A stretch of DNA of 64,000 nucleotides from JAIWNK01 sp964453115 (lineage in GTDB: Bacteria; Chloroflexota; Anaerolineae; Anaerolineales; Anaerolineaceae). The notes beneath the pieces are model-generated. The model saw only the letters and a program-made list of their open reading frames with translations, was not told where the DNA came from and did no database searches. Where the stretch lies: NCBI GenBank assembly GCA_964453115.1, contig CAYVRT010000018.1, positions 16,662 through 80,661 on the forward strand, given 5' to 3'. Position numbers and translations under genes: made by a program. Of the stretch, positions 57,078-64,000 are shown piece by piece. How positions within the stretch are numbered: the first letter of the stretch is position 1; the number at the start of each line of letters is the position of its first letter.

Positions 57078-59735
57078 TTATAGATATTTTTTTATATCAA
57101 TCTCATAATCTGTGATCAGCTTTGCCAAACGCCCCCCATTAATGACTTCTATTAATCCTCCGCTTGTAGCAACAAATGACCTTGCTTCCATTGAAAAATC
57201 TGATGTTGTAATAAGAATTCCTTTTAGCAACTCTGGCATTGTGATTTTCTTTTGGTGAACAACCCCCAGTAATTCTCGAACAATTTGAACACCAACAATT
57301 TGATGTTCTGCATAACGTTTGCATTGAACTACAACTATTTCTCTTTTGTCGGCAATTTCTCGCCACAAAAACAAGTCAATTCCACCGTCTGATGAACGTT
57401 GTGTCAAAATAACATGTGGATATCCCATATAACGCATCACTTCTCCCGTCAAACGTTCAAACATCAGCGGATCAATTCCCCTCAACAAAGCAAAGTTTTT
57501 CTGGTATTGCTCAACATAACCTGAGTTGAATATTTTCTGACTGATAGGCTGGTGCGAGTGTTGCTCAGTTTTGGCTTGCGGTATTTCAATACCAAACACT
57601 TTGGTTAACCATTCATCGGTTGAAATGGATGAATCGGGTTCATCCTGAGACGCAGTTTCATCCGCATTATAATCAATGACATATTCAGCCAATCGACGTT
57701 TTTCTTCAAGAATTTGATATATTTTTTCTTCGTAAGTGTCTTCCATCCAAAACTCATAAATTGTGACTGAATTAGCTTTCTGTCCTTTACGGTGAACTCT
57801 GTCTTCAGCCTGCATCATTACAGAAGGATTGTACCAATGATCAAAATGTACCACATAACTGGCTTCTGTTAACGTAAGACCTAATCCACCAGCTTTTATT
57901 GTCATTGCCAGGGCAGTAATATTTTGATCGGTTCTGAAGGCATCAATAACTTCATCTCTCTTTTGACTAGACGTTTTACCCGTCAAACAAATCGAGCCAT
58001 AGTTCTTGATAATCTCTTGAATTTTACTTATGCCTTCATTTATGTATTGAGAGAAAATAATAACTTTATTACCTCTACTCGCAATTTCTTCCAATAATTC
58101 AAGTAGATAATTAGATTTAGGGCTACGCGAATTATTTGGAGCAAAATTACATATCTGCTTTAGCTGATTGATAACAGCAAAAATGTGCATTTTATTAATT
58201 GTGCGGTTGTTAACATGCTCAATCAATTCGCTTCTTGCAGAGCGATAAATACCCTCGTATGCTCTTCGCTGATCATCATCCAGTTGAAGCCAGATTACTT
58301 GACGAACTTTTGGGGGTAATTCTTTTAGAATATCTTTTTTCAACCGGCGCAACATATATGGTTTAATTAACTGGCGAATAACGCTGGGGTTTAACTCTTC
58401 AACAGGAATCAGTTTAGGTAATAATAATTCAAAAAGCGCCTTAACATCATCAATTTTATTTTCAAGTGGCGTGCCAGTCACAGCCCAGATAAATATCGAG
58501 TTTGTTCTTTTTACAGCTCGGTATTTCTTTGTTTTGGGGATTTTTAAGTTGTGTGCTTCATCCAAAATTAGCAAGTCAAAAGTTTGAGGAACAATTCTGG
58601 CTTCATAATCGGCTCGATATGTTTCATAAGAACTGATAAAAACATGGCATCCGGATTTCCACAACGCCTCCCTGTCATAACGCTGGCCACGAACCATAAC
58701 TGACTTTAATTCACCCATCCCCCAACTAAAAATATGATCAGCCCAAACTCGCATAACGCCTACTGGGCACAAGATTAAGCAATTTCTGATTTCTCCCTTT
58801 CTAAAGAGAATTCTCATTGCAGTTACTGATATTACGGTCTTTCCTGTTCCCATCTCATCTGCTAGCAAAAACTTTTTGTTTTCAAGTAAGCGCTCTATCC
58901 CCTCCAACTGATATTTATGGAGAGCTTTTCCCGCAGGTATAAAACCTTCAATCCCTTCTTTCCAAGATGGTGGTGGCATGAGCAATGGAAAGATGATTTC
59001 AAAAAAATTAACTTTGTGAACTTGCTGCTTATCACTTGGATGAACGTTATCCTGCTTATATGTCATTGCATGGATTCTGAGTCCCTCTGTTTTATCTTTG
59101 GGTTTTGAGGGACTAAATTGTTCTTTGAAAGGCTCATCCCAATCACTCGAATATTTTTTACCCAGTATTTGACCAGCCGTTAATATCGTCAACAAATTTC
59201 TGGTCACCAAAGATTGGTGGATTATTTCTAAAGAGGAAATGATCTGGGTAGGCTTAATCTCTAACTCAGCGCAAAAAGGATTTTCATCAGCCTCTAGTGA
59301 TGTGAATATATCATCTAATATTTTTTCAAACAACAAATTCAGATAAGCATAAGAAATGATTAATAAGCCACTGAAGCCAATAATAGTCTCTGTCTCGTTT
59401 GTTATAGGGAAATCGGGTAATACATTTAAGCTCTCTGAAATAGAGAGCGCTGGGTTCCCCCCATACGTGACTGGCACACTAAATCTTATCTGTTTATCAA
59501 AAATTTCCCGTGTACAAAGCGGCAGATCATTCTCAGCGATTTTAGGAATGCTAGCTTCCAAAAACGCATAATTGGAATGACTTATCTGCCAGAATTTAGG
59601 GGGATTAAGCAATTCAAACTTATCCTCATCTGGCAATACTCTTTCCTGTATCTGAACCTCAGGAAAATTGAGTTTCCAGTTGAAAATTCGGCTATTGGAA
59701 AAGGGAGATATAATTCGTCCGAAAGAGCTGGACAC
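57078..59735 (-). CDS. SNF2-type helicase fused to an Mrr-like restriction nuclease
   Basis: An 885-residue protein. Residues 1-270 are an unrecognised N-terminal region. The SNF2/SF2 ATPase follows: Walker A LLADEMGTGKT (about 290-300), DEAH box LLILDEAHNLK (about 387), GTPLEN, IIFSQYINEG, and motif VI MMQAEDRVHRKGQ (about 642). Residues 745-885 form a PD-(D/E)xK nuclease of Mrr type: FERLTGEVMRYMGY, then SSDGGIDLF (Asp near 785) and VVVQCKRY (QxK near 803). This resembles the helicase-nuclease of Zorya type I (ZorD), but no ZorA/ZorB motor genes are here. GTG start at 59735; 5 nt after the partner gene. Codon use and GC are far lower than in flanking genes, pointing to transfer. Confidence 0.93.
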   Translation of the reverse strand: MSSSFGRIISPFSNSRIFNWKLNFPEVQIQERVLPDEDKFELLNPPKFWQISHSNYAFLEASIPKIAENDLPLCTREIFDKQIRFSVPVTYGGNPALSISESLNVLPDFPITNETETIIGFSGLLIISYAYLNLLFEKILDDIFTSLEADENPFCAELEIKPTQIISSLEIIHQSLVTRNLLTILTAGQILGKKYSSDWDEPFKEQFSPSKPKDKTEGLRIHAMTYKQDNVHPSDKQQVHKVNFFEIIFPLLMPPPSWKEGIEGFIPAGKALHKYQLEGIERLLENKKFLLADEMGTGKTVISVTAMRILFRKGEIRNCLILCPVGVMRVWADHIFSWGMGELKSVMVRGQRYDREALWKSGCHVFISSYETYRADYEARIVPQTFDLLILDEAHNLKIPKTKKYRAVKRTNSIFIWAVTGTPLENKIDDVKALFELLLPKLIPVEELNPSVIRQLIKPYMLRRLKKDILKELPPKVRQVIWLQLDDDQRRAYEGIYRSARSELIEHVNNRTINKMHIFAVINQLKQICNFAPNNSRSPKSNYLLELLEEIASRGNKVIIFSQYINEGISKIQEIIKNYGSICLTGKTSSQKRDEVIDAFRTDQNITALAMTIKAGGLGLTLTEASYVVHFDHWYNPSVMMQAEDRVHRKGQKANSVTIYEFWMEDTYEEKIYQILEEKRRLAEYVIDYNADETASQDEPDSSISTDEWLTKVFGIEIPQAKTEQHSHQPISQKIFNSGYVEQYQKNFALLRGIDPLMFERLTGEVMRYMGYPHVILTQRSSDGGIDLFLWREIADKREIVVVQCKRYAEHQIVGVQIVRELLGVVHQKKITMPELLKGILITTSDFSMEARSFVATSGGLIEVINGGRLAKLITDYEIDIKKYL

Positions 59736-59740
59736 GGCGA

Positions 59741-60223
59741 TTAATTCTCACCTATTTTTTGTCGGTGAGCTTCGGATACGGCAGCTTGGACACGGCTAAA
59801 AGGTTCTGCAAGCTGTTCAAAACTCAACGACTGTAATATTTGTTTAGCTAGATTCGACTCACTTAAGAAATCCGAATGCGATTGATATTCTTGTTTCTTG
59901 CTATCAATTGAGATTATAGGATATTCTATTTTTGGACGCGCTGCCAGATATAAAGTAGAATTAACAATCACCAATGATGGTTTTTCTTTTAATGATTTGA
60001 GTAAAGGCATAGCGATTAGCTCAGTAATAATATACGCCTGAAGAGTCTTTCCATACAACGTTTTTTGAAGAGGTGTGGGGCGGATGGGGCTTGTAAGTCT
60101 AAACTCAAGTGGATACGTTTCTACATCAGTTACAAGCGCTCCACCACGAAATGAGGCGCCATTTTCAAAAGATACAACATCCACAAAAGCAATTTTATGC
60201 TTGATAGGTAACTGAGGATCCAT
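59741..60223 (-). CDS. Small protein of unknown function paired with the helicase-nuclease
   Basis: A 160-residue protein. The start at 60223 is chosen because AGGAGG lies 12 nt upstream; a longer open frame to 60319 has no ribosome site. It has beta-strand patterns IAFVDVVSFENGASFRGGALV and YPLEFRLTSPIRPTPLQKTLYG, then a helical middle (LQAYIITELIAMPLLKSL) and a C-terminal helix (FSRVQAAVSEAHR). No family is recognised. It shares the low GC of the helicase gene and ends 5 nt before it, so the two form one unit. It may be a regulatory or sensing partner. Confidence 0.8.
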   Translation of the reverse strand: MDPQLPIKHKIAFVDVVSFENGASFRGGALVTDVETYPLEFRLTSPIRPTPLQKTLYGKTLQAYIITELIAMPLLKSLKEKPSLVIVNSTLYLAARPKIEYPIISIDSKKQEYQSHSDFLSESNLAKQILQSLSFEQLAEPFSRVQAAVSEAHRQKIGEN

Positions 60224-60366
60224 AATATTTAATTTCCTCCTGATGCAATTTACAACAAATTTTTCGTAAAAAGGTGGAAACCGGCATCCTAAACGTTTAC
60301 CATGCCCGCAAAAAGACACCTATTTTCCTAAAAATGATACATCAAAGATGAAAGCAAGTCAAGCGA

Positions 60367-60966
60367 TCACTCTTTAACCTGCCAGATTCGCCCAATCCGT
60401 TGATAACCAGTGAGCGGGACAATTTCTGGCACAATGGCACCATCCGGCCCCAGGCGCAGCAGCCCCAGCGAAGGCCAAACGCCGCCATACAACGCATGGC
60501 AGCTCGACCCGGGGTTGAACCACAATCGCCCATCCAGCCAGCGCACTTCGGGGTGATGGGTATGCCCAAAGATGACGACCTGCGCCTGACCAGCAGCACG
60601 GCTACAAATGCGCTGATAGCGCTCAAAGCGGTAGCCCTGCGCCACATATTGCACCTTATCCAACCAGTAGGGCAAGAAACCGCCATGCCCATGCATCAGC
60701 GCAATCGAAACCCCGGCCAATTCCAACGATTGCACAAGCGGCAACTGCAAGCCAAAGAAGGAATCGCGGTTGCCGCTTGCCGCCCAAACCGGCGCCACCT
60801 GACGCAGTTCTTCCAACACGGCCGGCACGCAGGCATCGCCAGCGTGCAGGATGACAGACACGCCAGCGGCCCTGAGGAATGGCAAAACCTGCGGATGCAA
60901 GCCATTCACCCGGTCAGGGATGTGTGTATCCGCAATCACTCCAACTGTCAGCACCTCACCCGCCAT
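60367..60966 (-). CDS. Metallophosphoesterase, YfcE/MJ0936-like
   Basis: A 199-residue calcineurin-like phosphoesterase. All metal motifs are present: VIADTHIPDR, ILHAGDACV, AASGNRDS (GNRD), LMHGHGG and FGHTHHPE. Relatives hydrolyse phosphodiesters such as cyclic or bis-p-nitrophenyl phosphate. Start at 60966 (MAGEVLTVGVIADTH) overlaps the end of the HAD gene by 11 nt. The last 25 residues follow the direct repeat, so if the repeat is an attachment site the present C-terminus may be one restored or supplied by the element. Confidence 0.92.
   Translation of the reverse strand: MAGEVLTVGVIADTHIPDRVNGLHPQVLPFLRAAGVSVILHAGDACVPAVLEELRQVAPVWAASGNRDSFFGLQLPLVQSLELAGVSIALMHGHGGFLPYWLDKVQYVAQGYRFERYQRICSRAAGQAQVVIFGHTHHPEVRWLDGRLWFNPGSSCHALYGGVWPSLGLLRLGPDGAIVPEIVPLTGYQRIGRIWQVKE
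60444..60469. repeat. 26-bp direct repeat, right copy (within the metallophosphoesterase gene)
   Basis: This segment is the same as 56993-57018. On the minus strand it encodes the LGLLRLGP region of the metallophosphoesterase, 25 codons before its end. The gap 60224-60366 between the island genes and this gene holds no feature beyond an AT-rich start and the ribosome site of the small gene. Confidence 0.75.
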
Positions 60967-61570
60967 GCACACCATGGAGGGCGGCTTGCACCGCATCCAT
61001 TGCCTGCTGCGGATGGAAGAAACGAATGGCATGAATGCCCAGTTCTTTCGCCGCTTCGATATTTTCGACAAAATCATCCACGAAAATCGTTTCGTGCGGC
61101 TGCATTCCCAGTCGGCCCAAAATCAGGTTATAAATCGCCGGGTCTGGCTTGGCGAGGCGCACCTCAGCCGAGAAAACCGTTTCATCAAACACGCTCAGCG
61201 CCTGATACTTCTCGGTCAGCACCGCCCGCGCCCCATCCCAGGCATTGCTGAGCAGCGCGGTGCGAAATTGCGGACGCAGCCCGTCAATGAAACTCAGCAG
61301 GGTGCGGTCTACCCGGTCACCCGCCCAAAACAGGCGCTGAAACTCAAGCATCTGCTCATCCTTCAGGCCAAAATGGGCCTGCACATTGCGCCAGTGCTGC
61401 TGCTCAGAAATCTCGCCCACGGTTGCGCGTTGGGCCGATTCCACCACAAACACCTGCCGAATCAACTCCTCTGGGCTAATTCCCAGCCAATCGGCAAGCT
61501 GCTGTCGCGGCTGCTCATCTTCCGAACGCACCAACACCCCCCCCATATCAAAAATCACGGCTCGAATCAT
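60956..61570 (-). CDS. HAD-family hydrolase
   Basis: A 204-residue HAD-like phosphatase. Motif I IFDMGGVLVRSE has the nucleophile Asp8 (DMGG order, as in the YihX/haloacid-dehalogenase-like class). Motif II is LLSNAWDG, motif III the Lys in RLAKPDPAIY, and motif IV ETIFVDDFVENIEAA. A helical cap lies between residues 15 and 80. The substrate is likely a sugar phosphate or nucleotide. The ATG at 61570 with GGAG 7 nt upstream is preferred over ATG two codons earlier. It overlaps the metallophosphoesterase gene, so both are co-translated. Confidence 0.92.
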   Translation of the reverse strand: MIRAVIFDMGGVLVRSEDEQPRQQLADWLGISPEELIRQVFVVESAQRATVGEISEQQHWRNVQAHFGLKDEQMLEFQRLFWAGDRVDRTLLSFIDGLRPQFRTALLSNAWDGARAVLTEKYQALSVFDETVFSAEVRLAKPDPAIYNLILGRLGMQPHETIFVDDFVENIEAAKELGIHAIRFFHPQQAMDAVQAALHGVHGG

Positions 61571-61622
61571 ACCCATTCTCCTAAAACAGAATGGGTATGA
61601 TTCTACCAGAAGTTTACCCTGC

Positions 61623-62630
61623 TCAGGCAGCTTTTCGATACGTTGTATTGCAGGCCACCGGGCGATAGCCCATCTGCTCATAGAGCCGCAGTGCGCCGCT
61701 CAGGTTTTGAGTATCCACACCCAGCGCCGCCTCGCTCATACCGCGCGCCTTGAGCGCCCGCAGGCAGCTGGCAATCAACGCCCGTGCCACGCCGCGCCCA
61801 CGCCAGGGCCGCCGCACCGAAATCTCCTCCGTCCAGCCGCGCTGCTGATGAAACTGCCGGTTGGCATCTTCATCAATGAAACCAAGCACCATCCCAACCA
61901 CTTCATCGCCCCGCCAGGCAACCTGCCACAAATCTGTTTGGAATTGCGGATTTTCCAACCAGGACTGATAATCTTTCTCCTCTGGCTCGCAATAGCCCCA
62001 ATGATCGCGGAAGGCCTCTTGCATTGCATCCCACACCTTACGATACTGCGATGCATCCACCGAACGCAGTTCCACCCCATCCGGCAGTGGCAAATCGGGG
62101 ATGTTTTCCAGGTCGGGGCGCACCATTGTGTAAAACTGTCGTTCAACATGATAGCCGGCGGCCTGTGCCAGGGCGTGTTTTCCGGCTTCCTTCTCGTCGG
62201 CAAACAGTTCAAAGAAGCACTGCGCATGAGGCTGCCCGGCAGTCACCACCCGCAGGCGGCGCTCTGACCAATCCAGCATTGCCCGCCCCAACCCTTTCCG
62301 CCGCCAATCCTGGCACAGGAAGCCAATGCTCCACAGGATGAGAATATCCGGCTGCTGAATGCGCCATTCCACCCGGCAATAGCCAATCGGTTTGCCATTC
62401 ACCTCAGCGAACAACAAATCGTGCTGTGGGTCGCAGTGCGTCAGGTGCGTGTAATTGTGCCGCACCTGCTCCAGTGTATCGGTGCGCTCCAGCCCATCGG
62501 CGCGGGTAATATCCTGCAAAATTTCCAGAATTACGGCATAATCTTCCTCGCCACGAAAATTGCGAAAGCTCAGCCCAGGAATGGTCGGCACCTGCGGCAA
62601 CTCAATCAGACTTTCAATTTCTGTTATCAT
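61623..62630 (-). CDS. Tandem-GNAT acetyltransferase (1)
   Basis: A 335-residue protein with two GNAT domains. The N-terminal one (about 20-160) ends with RRKGLGRAMLDWSERR. The C-terminal one (about 175-330) carries the Q/RxxGxG/A loop in SVRRPWRGRGVARALIASCL and the end VDTQNLSGALRLYEQMGY. It transfers acetyl from acetyl-CoA to an amine substrate that cannot be deduced. It is a tandem paralogue of the next upstream gene and follows it by 6 nt on the minus strand. Confidence 0.9.
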   Translation of the reverse strand: MITEIESLIELPQVPTIPGLSFRNFRGEEDYAVILEILQDITRADGLERTDTLEQVRHNYTHLTHCDPQHDLLFAEVNGKPIGYCRVEWRIQQPDILILWSIGFLCQDWRRKGLGRAMLDWSERRLRVVTAGQPHAQCFFELFADEKEAGKHALAQAAGYHVERQFYTMVRPDLENIPDLPLPDGVELRSVDASQYRKVWDAMQEAFRDHWGYCEPEEKDYQSWLENPQFQTDLWQVAWRGDEVVGMVLGFIDEDANRQFHQQRGWTEEISVRRPWRGRGVARALIASCLRALKARGMSEAALGVDTQNLSGALRLYEQMGYRPVACNTTYRKAA

Positions 62631-62636
62631 CTTGTT

Positions 62637-63656
62637 TCATCCTTCTGCCACCGTCTGAGTGCCCAATTCGCGCCCAGACCGTAGCTCTTTTTCAAATGTC
62701 ATATACTGACGGGCAACGTGCATTCCTGCCCGCTCATAGAGGCGTGTGGCACCCGTCAGGCTGCTTGCATCCACGCCCAGGCCCACCTTGGTGAACCCAC
62801 GGCGATAAAATTCGCCAAAGGTGTGATACAACAAGGCCAGCCCCAGGCCGCTCCGTCGCCAGGGGCGGCGCACGCCCAGCTGATCCAGCCAGCCCATCTG
62901 CTCATCCTCTTCGCTGTGCGGTGTGCATAACGAAAAACCAGCCACTTCGTCGCCAGCCATCGCCACAAACCAAAGCGCAGGGTCGTAGTAAGGATCATTT
63001 GCCACCCTTGCCATCGTACGCTGATAGCGCTGCTCAAATGGCTCCTCAACAAAACCCCAATGGTCACGGAAAGCATCCATCACCGCTGCCACGACCGCCC
63101 GCTCTTCCTGCCCGGCCACCATGCTGCGGATGACAATCCCTTCCGGCAGCACCGGCTGCGGTGGCTGGTTGACCATCTCAATCCGCATCTGATAGAAGGA
63201 GCGCACATGCTCAAACCCCAGCGAGCGCAACAAACGCCCGGCATCCACCTGTTGGGTAGGCAGGCCATGCGAAAGGGTCACGCGCACCCCCTCGGGCGAA
63301 AGCGGCAAACGCAGCCGGGCCTGCTCTTCGGCCCAACGAGCCAACGCAGTACCAAGCCCGCGCCCGCGGTGTTCCGCATCCACGCACGCCCACAAATACT
63401 TATGCACATACGGCGCAGCGATGTCCCACAATTCGCCATAGGCCACCGGACAACCTTCCGGCGTCAGCACCAGGGCTGTATGCTCCGCCAGGTCAAAGCC
63501 CGGCGTCTTCCAAACCATCTGCATACTCTCAATCGAATCGAGATTGCTGCCAATTGTATCCTGTCCGTAGCGGTTGAAGAGTTGCACCGCCTGCGGCAGG
63601 TCATCCAGTGTTGCCGGGCGGACAACATACCCGGCGGGAAAATTCTTGTATTCCAT
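62637..63656 (-). CDS. Tandem-GNAT acetyltransferase (2)
   Basis: A 339-residue paralogue of its downstream neighbour. Two GNAT domains: AEHRGRGLGTALARWAEEQ in the first and LGVRRPWRRSGLGLALLYHTF in the second, with DASSLTGATRLYERAGM near the C-terminus. The middle element VMDAFRDHWGFVEEPFEQRYQ aligns with AMQEAFRDHWGYCEPEEKDYQ of copy 1, so a gene duplication is clear. ATG at 63656 follows GGAGG by 5 nt. Confidence 0.9.
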   Translation of the reverse strand: MEYKNFPAGYVVRPATLDDLPQAVQLFNRYGQDTIGSNLDSIESMQMVWKTPGFDLAEHTALVLTPEGCPVAYGELWDIAAPYVHKYLWACVDAEHRGRGLGTALARWAEEQARLRLPLSPEGVRVTLSHGLPTQQVDAGRLLRSLGFEHVRSFYQMRIEMVNQPPQPVLPEGIVIRSMVAGQEERAVVAAVMDAFRDHWGFVEEPFEQRYQRTMARVANDPYYDPALWFVAMAGDEVAGFSLCTPHSEEDEQMGWLDQLGVRRPWRRSGLGLALLYHTFGEFYRRGFTKVGLGVDASSLTGATRLYERAGMHVARQYMTFEKELRSGRELGTQTVAEG

Positions 63657-63677
63657 CCTTACCTCCATAAAAACCAG

Positions 63678-64000
63678 TTAACCATTCCGATGCAGCTTGC
63701 CAGTGCGCTTTGCATAGCGCTCGGCCTGCCGAAAAACCCACAACCCCAACGGGATGAGCAACGCGCCCATGCCCAACACCGGCCAAATTTTGGGCCACAA
63801 AGCCGCAAACGGTGCGCCATCCAACAAGGCCAGGCGTGTCCCCTCCAGCACATAGGTCGCCGGACTATAAACCGAAACCGCCCGCAACACCCCCGGCAAG
63901 ACACTGGTCGGATAATAGACCCCCGAAACCAGCATCAGCAAGGCGATGAAGACATGCGTCATCTGCGAGCCGCGCTCCGGGAAGAGCAGCGGCAGCACCG
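63678..64000 (-). CDS. ABC-2 type transporter permease (N-terminus beyond window)
   Basis: The final 107 codons or so of an ABC-2 permease. FIALLMLVSGVYYPTSVLPGVLRAVSVYSPATYVLEGTR is the conserved last-helix region of drug or polysaccharide exporters. WPVLGMGALLIPLGLWVF forms the last helix, with a basic tail AKRTGKLHRNG. The frame runs off the right edge. The ATPase partner should lie in the neighbouring sequence. It ends 21 nt before the GNAT pair on the same strand. Confidence 0.85.
   Translation of the reverse strand, partial: VLPLLFPERGSQMTHVFIALLMLVSGVYYPTSVLPGVLRAVSVYSPATYVLEGTRLALLDGAPFAALWPKIWPVLGMGALLIPLGLWVFRQAERYAKRTGKLHRNG

Noticed and set aside
57078..60223. Assignment of the island as a Zorya system
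   Set aside because: The helicase-nuclease resembles ZorD, but no ZorA/ZorB motor pair or ZorC gene is present on either side, so the named system is not supported.
56646..60366. Island integrated at the tRNA-Val 3' end
   Set aside because: No copy of the tRNA 3' end was found at the right side of the island. The only bracketing repeat is the 26-bp one that lies in the metallophosphoesterase gene.

Overview
The window looks like chromosomal DNA of a Chloroflexota bacterium, most likely in or near Anaerolineae, Caldilineae or Ardenticatenia. This is an inference. It rests on GC-rich coding DNA, secreted proteins with Pro/Thr-rich linkers and Leu-Pro C-terminal tails, many lipoproteins, a periplasmic-propeller GGDEF sensor, and a ycf46/ycf35-type cluster. 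No rRNA or other decisive taxonomic marker is present.

Layout. 1-2.5 kb: end of an FtsX/MacB-type ABC exporter. 2.5-5.7 kb: propeller-GGDEF sensor. 5.8-8.2 kb: overlapping Zn/Mn ABC transporter genes and an RsmI-like methyltransferase. 8.2-12 kb: a lipoprotein with a papain-like motif and a histidine kinase/response regulator pair. 12.1-12.34 kb: a CAU tRNA whose 3' end is repeated downstream in a 52-bp tandem array. 12.4-17.3 kb: P450, lipoprotein, adenosine-specific kinase family protein and a polytopic membrane protein. 17.4-23.2 kb: RNase Z, a 1366-residue secreted protein and two small DUF4190-type proteins. 23.4-28.7 kb: a Thr/Pro-rich membrane protein, three tandem M42 aminopeptidases, a solute-binding lipoprotein and a mini-lipoprotein. 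28.8-34.9 kb: bactofilin-like membrane protein, phosphodiesterase, phosphoribosyltransferase, orphan DNA methyltransferase and a serpin. 34.9-37.1 kb: glmS with an upstream leader that folds like a divergent glmS ribozyme, though no one has reported it here.

37.7-50.3 kb is one apparent transcription unit: sdaAB-sdaAA, a Ycf46-like AAA ATPase, a HEAT/WD40 protein, a GrpE-like protein, an Hsp70-like ATPase, DUF1257 (Ycf35), DUF2997, a radical-SAM activase-like protein, a second HEAT/WD40 protein and an MFS transporter. The DUF1257/DUF2997/AAA core is a recurrent neighbourhood of unknown function. Here it is joined to an Hsp70-GrpE pair and two large scaffold proteins, which makes it the best candidate for an undescribed system.

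50.2-56.6 kb holds ordinary metabolic and envelope genes, ending at tRNA-Val. Between about 57.03 and 60.36 kb lies a sharply AT-rich two-gene island: an SNF2 helicase fused to an Mrr-like nuclease plus a small unknown partner. A 26-bp perfect direct repeat lies on either side. It is a candidate mobile defence module. 60.4-64 kb returns to GC-rich host genes: metallophosphoesterase, HAD hydrolase, two tandem-GNAT acetyltransferases and the edge of an ABC-2 permease.

Recurring promoters have an extended -10 of the form GTGCTAYAAT. Several -10 boxes sit only 6-8 nt before the start codon, which suggests leaderless transcripts.
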